Shown here: positions 24,176-33,950 of the stretch, one piece after another
Layout: every line of letters starts with the position of its first letter
Position numbering within the stretch: position 1 is the first letter of the stretch
Assembly (NCBI GenBank): GCA_016287385.1
Contig: JAEEWM010000017.1
Coordinates: forward strand, 1 to 64,000
From: Clostridiaceae bacterium
GTDB taxonomy: Bacteria; Bacillota; Clostridia; Oscillospirales; Acutalibacteraceae
Length of the DNA stretch: 64,000 nt
Direction: 5' to 3'
Notes under the pieces: generated by a model
Seen by the model: the letters and a program-made list of their open reading frames with translations, nothing else
Databases searched by the model: none
Told to the model about the DNA's origin: nothing
Made by a program: the position numbers and the translations under genes

Positions 24176-27016
24176 TCAGAGTATTTTTTTGAGAAATTTG
24201 CCGGTATAGGACGAAGCGCACTTTGCGACCTGCTCGGGCGTACCCTCGCATACTATTTCACCGCCGCGATTACCGCCCTCGGGTCCTAAATCTATGATAT
24301 GGTCGGCGACCTTTATGACGTCGAGGTTGTGCTCTATCACAAGCACGGTATTTCCGGCGTCAACAAGGCGTTCAAGCACCTCCACAAGGCGGTGAACATC
24401 GGCGGTGTGAAGCCCCGTCGTAGGTTCATCGAGTATATAAACAGTCCTGCCGGTCGGTCTCTTTGAAAGCTCGGTGGCAAGCTTTACACGCTGTGCCTCG
24501 CCGCCCGAAAGAGTTGTCGCCGGCTGACCGATTTTTATATAACCGAGTCCCACCTCAAAAAGCGTTTTAAGCTTGCGGTGTATCTTCGGGTGGCTTTCAA
24601 AGAAGTACATTCCCTCTTCCACTGTCATTTCAAGGACATCGTAAATGTTTTTGCCCTTATACTGTACGGCAAGAGTCTCGCGGTTATAGCGACTGCCGCC
24701 GCAGACCTCGCAGGGTACGTAAATATCGGGCAGAAAGTGCATTTCAATTTTTATAATGCCGTCGCCCTGGCACGCCTCACAGCGACCGCCTTTTACGTTA
24801 AAGGAAAACCTGCCGGCGCCGTAGCCCTTGGCTTTGGCGTCCTTCGTGCTTGCGAAAAGGTCGCGGATATCGCCGAAAACACCGGTATAGGTTGCGGGGT
24901 TGCTGCGGGGTGTTCTGCCTATCGGCGACTGATCGATGTTTATGACTTTATCGAGGTTTTCCATACCCTCAACCGATTTATATTTGCCGGGTATGGTTTT
25001 AGCACGGTTAAGTCTGTTTGCGAGCACCTTATAAATAATATCGTTTACAAGCGAAGACTTACCGCTTCCGGAAACGCCCGTAACGCAGATAAACTTGCCG
25101 AGCGGAAGCGTAACGGTAAGGTCTTTAAGGTTGTTTTCAGCCGCGCCGGTAACCGTGAGCGTTTTGCCGTTGCCCTTACGCCGCACCGCCGGCACGGGAA
25201 TCTTTTTTCTGCCGGTGAGATAATCGGCGGTTATGGAGTTTTCACACTTATAGAGCTCATCGGGCGTTCCGCTGAACACCACCTCACCGCCGTGAATACC
25301 CGCGCCGGGGCCTATGTCGATAATATGGTCAGCCGCACGCATAGTATCCTCATCGTGTTCGACGACTATCAGAGTATTGCCGAGATCGCGAAGTCCTTTA
25401 AGGGTGGAAAGCAGACGTTCGTTATCACGCTGATGAAGACCGATACTCGGCTCATCGAGAATATAAAGAACGCCGCAAAGCGCCGAGCCGATCTGCGTGG
25501 CAAGGCGTATTCTCTGCGCCTCGCCGCCCGAAAGCGTACCGGCGGAGCGCGAAAGCGAAAGATATTCGAGCCCCACGCTGGAGAGGAAACTAAGCCGCGC
25601 GTTCAGTTCCTTGATTATCGGCTTTGCTATCATTTCTTCCATTTTCGAGAAAGTCAGTCCCCCGATAAATTCAAGCGCCTCGGTTATGGACATATCGGAA
25701 AAATCTTTAATGCTTTTGCCGCCTACCGTGACCGCGAGAAACTCCGGCTTAAGGCGCGCGCCGTGACAGTCCGGGCAGTCGCTTTCGGTCATATAGCTTT
25801 CTATTTCGGCACGCGAATAATCACTTTTTGTGTTTTCGTAACGCCTTTGCAGGTTGTTGACGACGCCCTCGAACGGCGCGAAATAGGTGCCCTTGCCAAA
25901 CACCGAGCTGTTGCGGTGCAGTTCGAGTTTTTCGTCGCCGGTACCGTAAAGAACGGTATTCTTCATTTCCTCGGGCAGACTTTTCCAGGGGGTGTTTATA
26001 TCAACGCCGAACTTATCCGCTATCGCTCTGTAATACATCTCGGCAATAGCGCCCGAATCGGGGTTAAACCACGAGTTCACGCCCCAGCCCGAGGCGCGTA
26101 TGCAGCCGTCAAGCAGTGATTTATCCTCATCGTTGATTATCAGCCGCGGGTCGACCTTCATAAACACGCCGATACCCGTACAGGTCGGGCAGGCGCCCAT
26201 CGGGCTGTTGAAGGAAAACATTGTGGGGGTGAGCTTCGGTATGCTGATACCGTGTTCGTCGCAGGCGTAGCTCTCGGAAAACTGCAGCTCCTCACCGCCT
26301 ATCACATCTATTGCGACAAGCCCGCCCGAAAGAGAAACGGCGGTCTCGATACTGTCGGTAAGGCGGGAATGAATTTCGGGCTTTATAACAAGGCGGTCGA
26401 CCACCACCTCTATCATATGTTTTTTGTTTTTATCGAGCTTGATTTCTTCCGAAAGGTCGTAAATACTTCCGTCGATACGGACGCGCACATAACCCGATTT
26501 TCTCGCGTTATCAAGTTCCTTTGTATGCTCGCCCTTGCGGTTTTTAACAACAGGAGACAGCACCTGAATTCTGGCGCCCTCGTCAAGGCGCATTACGGTA
26601 TCGACTATCTGGTCGGTAGTCTGACTTGATATCTCCTTGCCGCAAACGGGACAGTGCGGCACGCCGACGCGCGCGTAAAGCAGGCGCAGATAATCGTATA
26701 TCTCGGTTACTGTGCCTACGGTTGAACGCGGGTTTTTGGATGTGGTTTTCTGGTCTATTGAAATAGCGGGAGAAAGTCCCTCTATCGTTTCAACGTCCGG
26801 CTTTTCCATTTGTCCTAAAAACTGGCGGGCGTAAGAGGAGAGCGACTCAACGTACCGTCTTTGCCCCTCGGCGTAAATGGTATCAAAGGCAAGCGACGAT
26901 TTGCCGCTTCCCGAAAGTCCGGTAAATACCACGAGCTTATCCCGCGGTATCTCCACATTGATATTTTTAAGGTTGTGTTCGTTAGCGCCCTTTATGATTA
27001 TTTTATCCTTTGACAT
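24176..27016 (-). CDS. uvrA: Excinuclease ABC subunit A
   Basis: A 946-residue UvrA, the damage-recognition ATPase of nucleotide excision repair. Two ABC modules are seen: P-loops [14 protein letters not shown] and [13 protein letters not shown], signatures [12 protein letters not shown] and [12 protein letters not shown]. The conserved zinc module near residue 730 reads [15 protein letters not shown] with CEVCGG. Length is normal. It normally follows uvrB directly; here a transposase gene sits between them. The 24097-24175 gap downstream shows no clear terminator. Confidence 0.97.
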   Translation of the reverse strand: MSKDKIIIKGANEHNLKNINVEIPRDKLVVFTGLSGSGKSSLAFDTIYAEGQRRYVESLSSYARQFLGQMEKPDVETIEGLSPAISIDQKTTSKNPRSTVGTVTEIYDYLRLLYARVGVPHCPVCGKEISSQTTDQIVDTVMRLDEGARIQVLSPVVKNRKGEHTKELDNARKSGYVRVRIDGSIYDLSEEIKLDKNKKHMIEVVVDRLVIKPEIHSRLTDSIETAVSLSGGLVAIDVIGGEELQFSESYACDEHGISIPKLTPTMFSFNSPMGACPTCTGIGVFMKVDPRLIINDEDKSLLDGCIRASGWGVNSWFNPDSGAIAEMYYRAIADKFGVDINTPWKSLPEEMKNTVLYGTGDEKLELHRNSSVFGKGTYFAPFEGVVNNLQRRYENTKSDYSRAEIESYMTESDCPDCHGARLKPEFLAVTVGGKSIKDFSDMSITEALEFIGGLTFSKMEEMIAKPIIKELNARLSFLSSVGLEYLSLSRSAGTLSGGEAQRIRLATQIGSALCGVLYILDEPSIGLHQRDNERLLSTLKGLRDLGNTLIVVEHDEDTMRAADHIIDIGPGAGIHGGEVVFSGTPDELYKCENSITADYLTGRKKIPVPAVRRKGNGKTLTVTGAAENNLKDLTVTLPLGKFICVTGVSGSGKSSLVNDIIYKVLANRLNRAKTIPGKYKSVEGMENLDKVINIDQSPIGRTPRSNPATYTGVFGDIRDLFASTKDAKAKGYGAGRFSFNVKGGRCEACQGDGIIKIEMHFLPDIYVPCEVCGGSRYNRETLAVQYKGKNIYDVLEMTVEEGMYFFESHPKIHRKLKTLFEVGLGYIKIGQPATTLSGGEAQRVKLATELSKRPTGRTVYILDEPTTGLHTADVHRLVEVLERLVDAGNTVLVIEHNLDVIKVADHIIDLGPEGGNRGGEIVCEGTPEQVAKCASSYTGKFLKKIL

Positions 27017-27094
27017 TACATCTGCCCCACAATTCAGTTTACTCTCTATTTTACCCTAAAAGTTTTAATTTGTAAATGAATATAATGTAAACAA

Positions 27095-27120
27095 TTAAAA
27101 AAGCGCCTTGCGGCGCTTTT
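27095..27120 (-). terminator. Terminator overlapping the 3' end of the transposase gene
   Basis: Stem AAAAGCGCC/GGCGCTTTT (27099-27107 with 27112-27120), loop TTGC, with further T on the minus strand. It includes the transposase stop codon and would separate uvrB-transposase from uvrA, so uvrA may need read-through or a promoter in 27017-27090. Confidence 0.8.
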
Positions 27121-27571
27121 ATTTTTCCTTTTCCGGGTTGTGCTCAATATATTCCCATATTTCATTATAGTCTTTCTGGTTGCGGATGATATGGTCGTAA
27201 TATGATTTTTGCCAAATTGAAACACCGCATTTCTTTGAAACATATCTTTTCATACCGGCTATAACCGTAGGGGCGGATACCATCCGCCCGCCATTATTCG
27301 TGATCCGCAAAATCATATGCACATGGTCAGGCATTATAACGTATTTATCGACCGATATATTTTCGTAAATATTCGCAATATTATTTATTGCCTTATCAAC
27401 AATTTTTCCGTATTGTGATAATATGATTTCATACGGGCGGATGGTATCCGCCCCTACGATTTCGGATAATATTTTTTTGCGGTCGCGGGTGCATATTGTG
27501 ATAAAATACGCGCCGCCCGATGAATAATCGAAATTCTCCAAACGGTTTTTCTTTCTGTCCGGCAAAATCAT
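27119..27571 (-). CDS. REP-associated tyrosine transposase (IS200/Y1-like, RAYT)
   Basis: A 150-residue single-domain HUH transposase. [11 protein letters not shown] supplies the two metal-binding histidines, and the conserved [17 protein letters not shown] supplies the helix with the catalytic tyrosine. The C-terminus EYIEHNPEK is typical. The start [20 protein letters not shown] is also diagnostic. Its ATG overlaps the uvrB stop by 4 bases, so it rides on the uvrB transcript. Two copies of a 25-base palindromic sequence in opposite orientation lie inside the coding sequence, translated as parts of [11 protein letters not shown] and [10 protein letters not shown]. Length is a little short for the family. 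The reading frame is intact. Confidence 0.92.
   Translation of the reverse strand: MILPDRKKNRLENFDYSSGGAYFITICTRDRKKILSEIVGADTIRPYEIILSQYGKIVDKAINNIANIYENISVDKYVIMPDHVHMILRITNNGGRMVSAPTVIAGMKRYVSKKCGVSIWQKSYYDHIIRNQKDYNEIWEYIEHNPEKEK
27266..27290 (+). repeat. REP-like palindrome, copy 1, inside the transposase gene
   Basis: A 25-base element whose core GGGCGGAT-ACC-ATCCGCCC is a perfect 8-bp hairpin with a 3-base loop, flanked by CGTAG. It is the exact reverse complement of the copy at 27434-27458 and is read through in frame by the transposase gene. Confidence 0.9.
27434..27458 (-). repeat. REP-like palindrome, copy 2, opposite orientation
   Basis: Identical over 25 bases to copy 1 when reverse-complemented; sequence similarity stops right outside these 25 bases. 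The two copies lie 143 bases apart and could pair with each other in RNA or single-stranded DNA. Confidence 0.9.
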
Positions 27572-29529
27572 TTTGAGCCACGCAGTTTGTTTATGCGGTC
27601 GCGCAGGTAGGCGGCGTGCTCAAATTCGAGTATCTTCGCCGCCTGCTGCATTTCACTCGTCAGACGCTTGATAAGCGCCTGCTTTTCGGCGCGGGATAAT
27701 TTACTGTCGGGCTTATCGTTTTCCGCCTTCTGCCCTATTTCGATTATATCTCTTACATCTTTAACGATCGTCTTCGGCGTAATGCCGTGTTCCTTATTGT
27801 AACGCTCCTGTATTTCGCGGCGGCGGTTGGTTTCGGTTATGGCGTATTCCATAGAGGGCGTTACGGTATCGGCGTACATAATCACGCTGCCTCCGGCGTT
27901 TCGGGCGGCTCTGCCCACCGTCTGGATAAGCGAGGTGCCACTGCGCAGGAAGCCCTCTTTATCGGCGTCGAGAATCGCGACGAGCGACACTTCCGGTATA
28001 TCGAGACCCTCCCGAAGCAGGTTGATACCCACAAGCACGTCGAACTCGCCGAGCCGCAGGTCACGGATAATCTCCATACGCTCTATCGTGTCTATATCAT
28101 AGTGCATATAGCGCACTTTTATGCCGAGATTTTCAAGATATTCCGTAAGGTCTTCCGCCATTTTTTTGGTGAGCGTGGTGATAAGAACGCGCTCGTGCCG
28201 TTCGGCGCGTATGTTTATTTCGGAAACGATATCGTCTATCTGACCCTCGCTCGGCTTTACTGTGATAAGCGGGTCTAAAAGTCCCGTCGGACGGATGACC
28301 TGCTCAACCACCTGCGCCGCGTGCTCGCGCTCAAAATCGCCGGGCGTCGCTGAAACGAATATCGCCTGATTTATGTGACTGTAAAACTCGCTGAAATTAA
28401 GCGGACGGTTATCGTAAGCCGAGGGCAGACGGAAGCCGTATTCTATAAGATTATCCTTTCTGCCCCTGTCGCCGCCGTACATACCGCGCACCTGCGGAAG
28501 AGTCACGTGCGACTCATCGACAAAAAGCAGAAAATCATCGGGGAAATAATCGAGAAGCGTAAACGGCGTAGATCCCGGCGCGCGTCTCGAAAGCACGCGG
28601 GAATAGTTTTCTATTCCCTTGCATACGCCGATTTCCCGCAGCATTTCGATATCGTATTCTGTGCGCTGACGTATCCGCTGCGCTTCTATAAGCTTGCCGC
28701 CGTCGGTAAAAAACTTTACGCGCTCTTCCATTTCCAGCCTTATATCTTCAAGCGCCTCTTCAAGCTTATCGCGCGGCACAATATAGTGCGAAGCGGGATA
28801 AATGGCGGTATGGGTCAGGAACTGCTTTGCCTGACCCGTCACAACGTTAATTTCGCTGATTCTCTCGACCTCGTCGCCGAAAAATTCAACGCGAATCGCG
28901 TTTTCGTAAGCGTACGCGGGATAAATCTCGACCGTATCGCCGCGCACGCGGAACTTGTTGCGCACAAAGTTGATATCGTTTCGCTCATACTGTAAATCGA
29001 CCAGCTTTCTTATCAGCTCGTCGCGACTTTTTGTCATACCGGTGCGAAGCGATATGACCATATTGCGGTAATCTATCGGGTTACCGAGAGTGTATATGCA
29101 GGAAACCGAGGCGACGATTATAACGTCTCTGCGCTCGGACAGCGCACAGGTGGCGCTGTGACGAAGCTTATCGATTTCGTCGTTGATGGCGGAATCTTTT
29201 TCGATATAGGTATCGGTGCCGGGAATATACGCCTCCGGCTGATAATAGTCGTAATAGGAAACAAAATACTCAACCGCGTTTTCGGGGAAGAATTCACGAA
29301 ACTCGGTGCAAAGTTGCGCGGCGAGGGTTTTGTTATGGGCGAGCACCAGCGTCGGGCGGTTTACCCGCTCGATAATATTCGCCATTGTAAAGGTCTTTCC
29401 CGAACCGGTAACTCCGAGTAAAACCTGCTCTTTATCGCCTCGGTTTAAGCCCTCTACTAACTTTTCTATCGCCTCGGGCTGGTCGCCGGTGGGCTTGTAA
29501 TTGGAATGTAAAACAAACTTGTCCGCCAC
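27568..29529 (-). CDS. uvrB: Excinuclease ABC subunit B
   Basis: A 653-residue UvrB helicase-like protein of nucleotide excision repair. Walker A lies in [18 protein letters not shown]. The damage-clamping beta-hairpin region includes [19 protein letters not shown], and helicase motif VI is [11 protein letters not shown]-terminal UVR domain ([20 protein letters not shown]) contacts UvrC. It starts with GTG at 29529, preceded by AAGGTG. The transposase gene begins inside its stop codon. Confidence 0.97.
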   Translation of the reverse strand: MADKFVLHSNYKPTGDQPEAIEKLVEGLNRGDKEQVLLGVTGSGKTFTMANIIERVNRPTLVLAHNKTLAAQLCTEFREFFPENAVEYFVSYYDYYQPEAYIPGTDTYIEKDSAINDEIDKLRHSATCALSERRDVIIVASVSCIYTLGNPIDYRNMVISLRTGMTKSRDELIRKLVDLQYERNDINFVRNKFRVRGDTVEIYPAYAYENAIRVEFFGDEVERISEINVVTGQAKQFLTHTAIYPASHYIVPRDKLEEALEDIRLEMEERVKFFTDGGKLIEAQRIRQRTEYDIEMLREIGVCKGIENYSRVLSRRAPGSTPFTLLDYFPDDFLLFVDESHVTLPQVRGMYGGDRGRKDNLIEYGFRLPSAYDNRPLNFSEFYSHINQAIFVSATPGDFEREHAAQVVEQVIRPTGLLDPLITVKPSEGQIDDIVSEINIRAERHERVLITTLTKKMAEDLTEYLENLGIKVRYMHYDIDTIERMEIIRDLRLGEFDVLVGINLLREGLDIPEVSLVAILDADKEGFLRSGTSLIQTVGRAARNAGGSVIMYADTVTPSMEYAITETNRRREIQERYNKEHGITPKTIVKDVRDIIEIGQKAENDKPDSKLSRAEKQALIKRLTSEMQQAAKILEFEHAAYLRDRINKLRGSK

Positions 29530-29552
29530 ACTTACACCTTCTTTACCCTGTT

Positions 29553-29581
29553 AGTATACAACAAAAATCCAAATAAGTAAA
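29553..29581 (-). promoter_or_regulatory. Promoter for uvrB
   Basis: On the minus strand TTTACT (29581-29576), 17-base spacer, TATACT (29558-29553). No SOS-box consensus is evident. Confidence 0.7.
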
Positions 29582-29614
29582 CAAAGGAACAGAAGTTTTT
29601 TATCTGTTCCTTTG
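29582..29614 (-). terminator. Terminator of the deacetylase/serine dehydratase operon
   Basis: An 11-bp stem CAAAGGAACAG/CTGTTCCTTTG with an 11-base loop. On the minus strand TTTACTTATTT follows. The tail doubles as the -35 region of the uvrB promoter. Confidence 0.7.
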
Positions 29615-29643
29615 TATTTATGCTTTTTGTCGGGCTTACGCAG

Positions 29644-30270
29644 TTAAGTCAGAAAGTCGTTTATATTGTGTATCGGAACTCCAACGGGCGGCGTAATGCC
29701 TTTCCGCTTAAAGAGTTCTTCGGGTGTAACAACACAAAAACCTCTGTCTTTAAGTTCCGGCAGAATAACATCAAGCGCTTTGCAGGTATTTGTACGAACA
29801 TGAAGACAACCTACGGCTCCGTCGCATACCGTATCGAGCACGGCTTCGGTGATCATCTCGGGAGTTACGGAAGGATCCCAGTCTTTTCCGTTTTCCATTC
29901 CCCATCCCAAGACGGGCAAACCAAGATCCTTTGCAACCTGTAAAGCCCCGGTGTTTTCGGACAAATACGGCAGTCGGGTCATGGTCATTTGATAATTCAG
30001 TTTTTCTTTTATAGTTTTTATCGGAAGATATATTTCTTCTTCTATCTCTTCCCTTGTCGGGATTTTTTCCATATGAAGGTGCTTCTGCCCGTGAGAAACG
30101 AGCTGAAAGCCATTGTCGATAACATATCGAAGCATTGGCAAAGTCTCATCATTTATATTTTGCCCGATAACCGCAAAGCCCGACCTCCAGCCAAATTTTT
30201 TTATTTTATCCGCCATTTCACAAATAGGGTCTTGAGGTCCGTCGTCAAAAACCAAAGTTATACACTTCAT
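29644..30270 (-). CDS. Polysaccharide deacetylase-family (NodB-like) hydrolase, cytoplasmic
   Basis: A 208-residue NodB-fold protein. The metal-binding TLVFDDGPQDP and the SHGQKHLHM histidines are present; the later motifs (RLPYLSENTG, then LGWGMENGKDWDP) are also recognisable. No signal peptide is present, which is unusual for peptidoglycan or chitin deacetylases, so the substrate may be intracellular. The ATG at 30270 follows GGGAGTG. It sits 30 bases after the serine dehydratase gene, in the same operon, but no functional link is obvious. Confidence 0.85.
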   Translation of the reverse strand: MKCITLVFDDGPQDPICEMADKIKKFGWRSGFAVIGQNINDETLPMLRYVIDNGFQLVSHGQKHLHMEKIPTREEIEEEIYLPIKTIKEKLNYQMTMTRLPYLSENTGALQVAKDLGLPVLGWGMENGKDWDPSVTPEMITEAVLDTVCDGAVGCLHVRTNTCKALDVILPELKDRGFCVVTPEELFKRKGITPPVGVPIHNINDFLT

Positions 30271-30300
30271 AATCACCACTCCCGATCATTTATCGTCAAA

Positions 30301-31503
30301 TTATTCTTTAACATATTTTTTAGCCATTCCGCCTTCCGCGGTTTCCCGGTATATAACCTTTAAGTCTTTTCCGGTTTCATACATTGTATCTACTATCATA
30401 TCAAAACTGATTTTCCTTGAATCAGCCAAAAAATCAGCGAGGTTAACCGCGTTTAACGCCCTCATCGCGGCTATGGCGTTTCGCTCTATGCAGGGTATTT
30501 GAACAAGACCTAAAATCGGATCACAAGTCAGTCCCAAATGATGTTCAACAGACATTTCTGCCGCATACTCTATTTGGTCAAGGTCGAGTTCAAAAAGCTC
30601 CGCCGCCGCGGCGGCAGCCATTGCACAGGCGGTACCTATCTCCGCCTGACAGCCGCATTCCGCACCGCTTATAGACGCGTTTGTTTTTATTAAGTTCCCT
30701 ATTATGCCCGCGGTGGCAAGAGAATGTATTATTTCTTCGTCCGAAAATTTACGCTTTTGCTGAAGGTATTTTAATACTGCCGGAACAACACCGCAGGAGC
30801 CGCAGGTCGGCGCGGTAACTATCTCACCGCCCGAAGCGTTTTCTTCGCTTACCGCATAAGCATACGCGCAAATCAAACGGTTGGTTTTCGTTTCTTCGGT
30901 TTCGTCGATATGCCTTTGTCTGAACAGATATTTCGCCTTTCTTTGAAGTCCTATTCCTCCATGCAGCACACCCTCGGTCTCAAGGCCCCTTTCAACCGCT
31001 TTTTGCATCGTTTCCCAAATAGTTTCAAGATATTCCCAGATATCTTTGCCTTCGCATTCTTCAACATATTGCCAAATACGGATATTATTGTTTCTGCAAT
31101 ACTTTGAGATTTGTGAAAAGGAGTTCAGATTATATATTTCCGGATGCTCATGCCTTGCTTCGCCTTCGGCGATTATCTCTCCCCCGCCGATGCTGTAATA
31201 TCGCTTTTTTGTGACGATTTTACCGTCGTTCAAAGCAATTAAATCCAACATATTCGGGTGATATTCGGTAATTGTTGATTCGTCGAATTCAACCGAAAAC
31301 TTTTTACCGTTAAACGTCTCGCGTAAAACGGTATCGGTCATATGTCCCCTGCCGGTCTTTGCCAAAGAGCCGTATAGAATCGCTTTATACTCTTTTTGAT
31401 TCGGATTTTCCGCCAGGAATCGCTTTGCCGCGGAAAGAGGTCCCATAGTGTGTGAAGACGACGGTCCTCTGCCTATTTTATATAAATATTTGAGTGATTG
31501 CAT
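30301..31503 (-). CDS. sdaA: L-serine dehydratase, iron-sulfur type, fused single chain
   Basis: A 400-residue enzyme converting L-serine to pyruvate and ammonia with a [4Fe-4S] cluster. The beta-type domain opens with [15 protein letters not shown]. The alpha-type domain follows with [40 protein letters not shown] and a C-terminal [18 protein letters not shown]. Many clostridia make two subunits; here both are in one chain, though at 400 residues it is shorter than the E. coli form (about 454). The start at 31503 follows AAAGGGC. The 139-base gap upstream shows no clear promoter or terminator. Confidence 0.92.
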   Translation of the reverse strand: MQSLKYLYKIGRGPSSSHTMGPLSAAKRFLAENPNQKEYKAILYGSLAKTGRGHMTDTVLRETFNGKKFSVEFDESTITEYHPNMLDLIALNDGKIVTKKRYYSIGGGEIIAEGEARHEHPEIYNLNSFSQISKYCRNNNIRIWQYVEECEGKDIWEYLETIWETMQKAVERGLETEGVLHGGIGLQRKAKYLFRQRHIDETEETKTNRLICAYAYAVSEENASGGEIVTAPTCGSCGVVPAVLKYLQQKRKFSDEEIIHSLATAGIIGNLIKTNASISGAECGCQAEIGTACAMAAAAAAELFELDLDQIEYAAEMSVEHHLGLTCDPILGLVQIPCIERNAIAAMRALNAVNLADFLADSRKISFDMIVDTMYETGKDLKVIYRETAEGGMAKKYVKE

Positions 31504-31642
31504 TTTTGCCCTTTCTATCACAATGAATATTTATGCGGGAAACAAATACACAAATCGTCTGATTTTTTATATTTTACTGCACCGTTAAGCTTATTCCGCC
31601 TGCCCGCACCTGATTTATCCTTTTTTTACACAGGAATAATCA

Positions 31643-33241
31643 TCAAAGCCGCTCAAACAGCTTCACTCCCTTTGTGTTTATAAAACGGTAAAGCAGGTAA
31701 GCGAGTGCCGCCGTCAATGCGAGTGCAAGTGAAAGGTAGAGATACGCGCCCATTATTTTGTTTGCCAAAAACCAGAGCGCGCCTATAGCCACGCAGTAGC
31801 CGAAGCCGCCGAACAGCGCGAGCATAACGTCTATTCCCTGCTTTATCGCAAATATTTCATTAGTCCAGTTGAGGTTAGGCTTTATAAGCCCGCAAAACAG
31901 GCAAAAGAGCGCGTGGAACACCACGAAAACCGCACAGAACAGCAGCAGCAATACGCCCGTAAAAAAGTCCGGACGAAGCGCCGCGATTATACAACATCCG
32001 CAGAACAGAGTCGGAATAATATTTACGCATATTTGCAGAGTGTATTTAGCTTTAAGCACCGTTTTGGTCGGTACCGGCAAAGACCGTATCTGCCAAAGGG
32101 TTCTGCCTTCAAGCGATACAGAAGGCGCCGCCACATCGTTGGTTGAAGCCATAAGGCAAACCGCAGGTGCGGCGATGACCGAAATCGCGTCCTTGAACAC
32201 CGGCGGGAACATGGAGATAATCTCCCCGGCGTTTTTGCCTTTTATTAGCAAAAATACGCCCGCCGCGACTAAAAACAGTATGCCGAAGCCGCAGTTAAGC
32301 AAATAATTGGGACTTGAAGTAAACCGCTTTGCCTCTTTCGCGAGCAACGCGCCGAAAGCCGAGCGGCAGTGCGAATTTTTCTGCTTATACTGCGCTTTTT
32401 TAACGCTCGCCGTACTCGTTGCAATTTTAATAAAACTCCTTGAAATTACAAGCATCGATACGGCAAGCAATACAAAGCAGGCGCCGGTAACCGCGAGCGT
32501 CGGCAACGCGTCCGGTTCAGCCGCTCTGCCTATGATATATATGACGTGAGCGCGGTCTTTGATTTTTTCGCCGTAAATCGCAATATTTGCGAGAAGCTTG
32601 TTTATAAACGTAGAAGCGTTGAAGTACAAATAATAGTAGAGCGCGATAAATACCAGCGACAGGATGACCGTAACGTAGCTTTTGTTTTTGAGCTTAACGC
32701 TTATTCGCGCCACTAAATAGCCCAAAACACAGGAAAGCACCATTACAAACACCGATACGTTGATTATCTGCAAAATCGCGCCGGCAACGGCACCGAAGGT
32801 CAGCGGCGCTTTTATCAGGTGAACCACCACGGCCGGTATCATTACCGTTGCCGAGTACATAAGTCCCATAAGATAAACACCCAGCAGGCGCGCCGCAATT
32901 ATTACGCGCACGGGTATCGGCATTGATAAAAGCAGGTCGTTATCCCTTGAAAGGTAGAGACCCGAGTAGGTAGTAAACACACTGCCGAAAGTGCCGAACA
33001 AAACCGCCATCAGTGAAAAGATGGCATAATATATCCACCGAAACTCCTCATATGCCGCTATATCGCCGAGCGCATAAGCCATTGCGCCGAACACGGCGCC
33101 GGATACAAATGCCATAAGCAGCACAAACAACACAAAAAGAGAAACCGTTTTCGCATTTGAGCGCGGCTTATTCTTTTTGAAATCGAAAAAGTATCCCTTG
33201 AATATTTCGGCGAGTTGTTTTTTAAGAAGCGTCTTAACCAT
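31643..33241 (-). CDS. ABC-2-type exporter permease
   Basis: A 532-residue membrane protein with about twelve hydrophobic segments and a Lys-rich N-terminal loop. The segment YSGLYLSRDNDLLLSMPIPV is typical of large EcsB-like or putative ABC exporter permeases. It begins one base after the ATPase gene, its obvious partner. The substrate cannot be told from sequence; the operon suggests a product of the racemase/ATP-grasp/AsnB enzymes or an unrelated envelope job. Confidence 0.85.
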   Translation of the reverse strand: MVKTLLKKQLAEIFKGYFFDFKKNKPRSNAKTVSLFVLFVLLMAFVSGAVFGAMAYALGDIAAYEEFRWIYYAIFSLMAVLFGTFGSVFTTYSGLYLSRDNDLLLSMPIPVRVIIAARLLGVYLMGLMYSATVMIPAVVVHLIKAPLTFGAVAGAILQIINVSVFVMVLSCVLGYLVARISVKLKNKSYVTVILSLVFIALYYYLYFNASTFINKLLANIAIYGEKIKDRAHVIYIIGRAAEPDALPTLAVTGACFVLLAVSMLVISRSFIKIATSTASVKKAQYKQKNSHCRSAFGALLAKEAKRFTSSPNYLLNCGFGILFLVAAGVFLLIKGKNAGEIISMFPPVFKDAISVIAAPAVCLMASTNDVAAPSVSLEGRTLWQIRSLPVPTKTVLKAKYTLQICVNIIPTLFCGCCIIAALRPDFFTGVLLLLFCAVFVVFHALFCLFCGLIKPNLNWTNEIFAIKQGIDVMLALFGGFGYCVAIGALWFLANKIMGAYLYLSLALALTAALAYLLYRFINTKGVKLFERL

Positions 33242-33242
33242 A

Positions 33243-33947
33243 TTACTCCTCCAACTCCAAAAACGCCGCTTCGAGGCTGGCGTCGCCCTTGACCTCTTCC
33301 ATGGTTCCCGATTTAATCAGTTTGCCTTCTTTAATTATCGCGACCTTATCGCAAAGCTTTTCGGCGACGTCGAGAACGTGGGTGGAAAAGAATATCGCGC
33401 CGCCCGCGTCGCAAACCTCGCGCATCATCTCTTTCAGCTTATGGGACGCCACCGGGTCGAGACCGACGAACGGCTCATCCATTATTATCATTCGCGGCTC
33501 GTGTATCCACGCCGAAATAAGCGCGAGTTTCTGCTTCATACCGTGAGAATACGCGCCGACAGGCTGAGCGAGGTCGGCGGTAAGTCCGAAGATATCGGCG
33601 TATTTTTCGATACGTTCCCGACGCTCTTTTTCTCCCACGCCGAATATATCGGCTATAAAATTAAGGTACTTTATACCGGTCATAAAATCGTATAAATCGG
33701 GGTTATCGGGAATGTAGGCGATTTGCTTTTTGAAGGTCAGCGGGTCGGCGGTGACCGAAACGCCGTCAAGCGTTATTTCGCCGCTGTCAAAGCTCTGTAT
33801 ACCGCAAACCGATTTAAGCGTGGTTGTTTTGCCGGCGCCGTTATGTCCGATAAAACCGTAAATCTCACCGCTTTTGATTTCAATGGATAAATCGTCCACC
33901 GCTTTCTTTTCGCCGAAAGTTTTTGTCAAATGTTTGATTTCCAACAT
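33243..33947 (-). CDS. ABC transporter ATP-binding protein (EcsA-like)
   Basis: A 234-residue ABC ATPase. Walker A is GHNGAGKTT, the signature is the variant YSHGMKQKLAL and Walker B is IIMDEPFVGLDP. The SHGM signature is common in EcsA/CcmA-like drug and bacteriocin exporters. It lies between asnB (3 bases upstream) and the permease (1 base downstream). Confidence 0.92.
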   Translation of the reverse strand: MLEIKHLTKTFGEKKAVDDLSIEIKSGEIYGFIGHNGAGKTTTLKSVCGIQSFDSGEITLDGVSVTADPLTFKKQIAYIPDNPDLYDFMTGIKYLNFIADIFGVGEKERRERIEKYADIFGLTADLAQPVGAYSHGMKQKLALISAWIHEPRMIIMDEPFVGLDPVASHKLKEMMREVCDAGGAIFFSTHVLDVAEKLCDKVAIIKEGKLIKSGTMEEVKGDASLEAAFLELEE

Positions 33948-33950
33948 AAT

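Noticed and set aside
24578-26119. A 513-codon open frame on the + strand
   Set aside because: It lies wholly antisense to uvrA, whose motifs are intact; the + strand frame has no ribosome-binding site or recognisable domain and is a codon-bias shadow.
27266-27458. CRISPR-like or IS terminal inverted repeats
   Set aside because: Only two copies in opposite orientation and both within the coding region; the hairpin form fits REP elements of IS200/RAYT families.
28375-28995. A 206-codon + strand open frame
   Set aside because: Antisense to uvrB with no motifs or start signals; it is a shadow.
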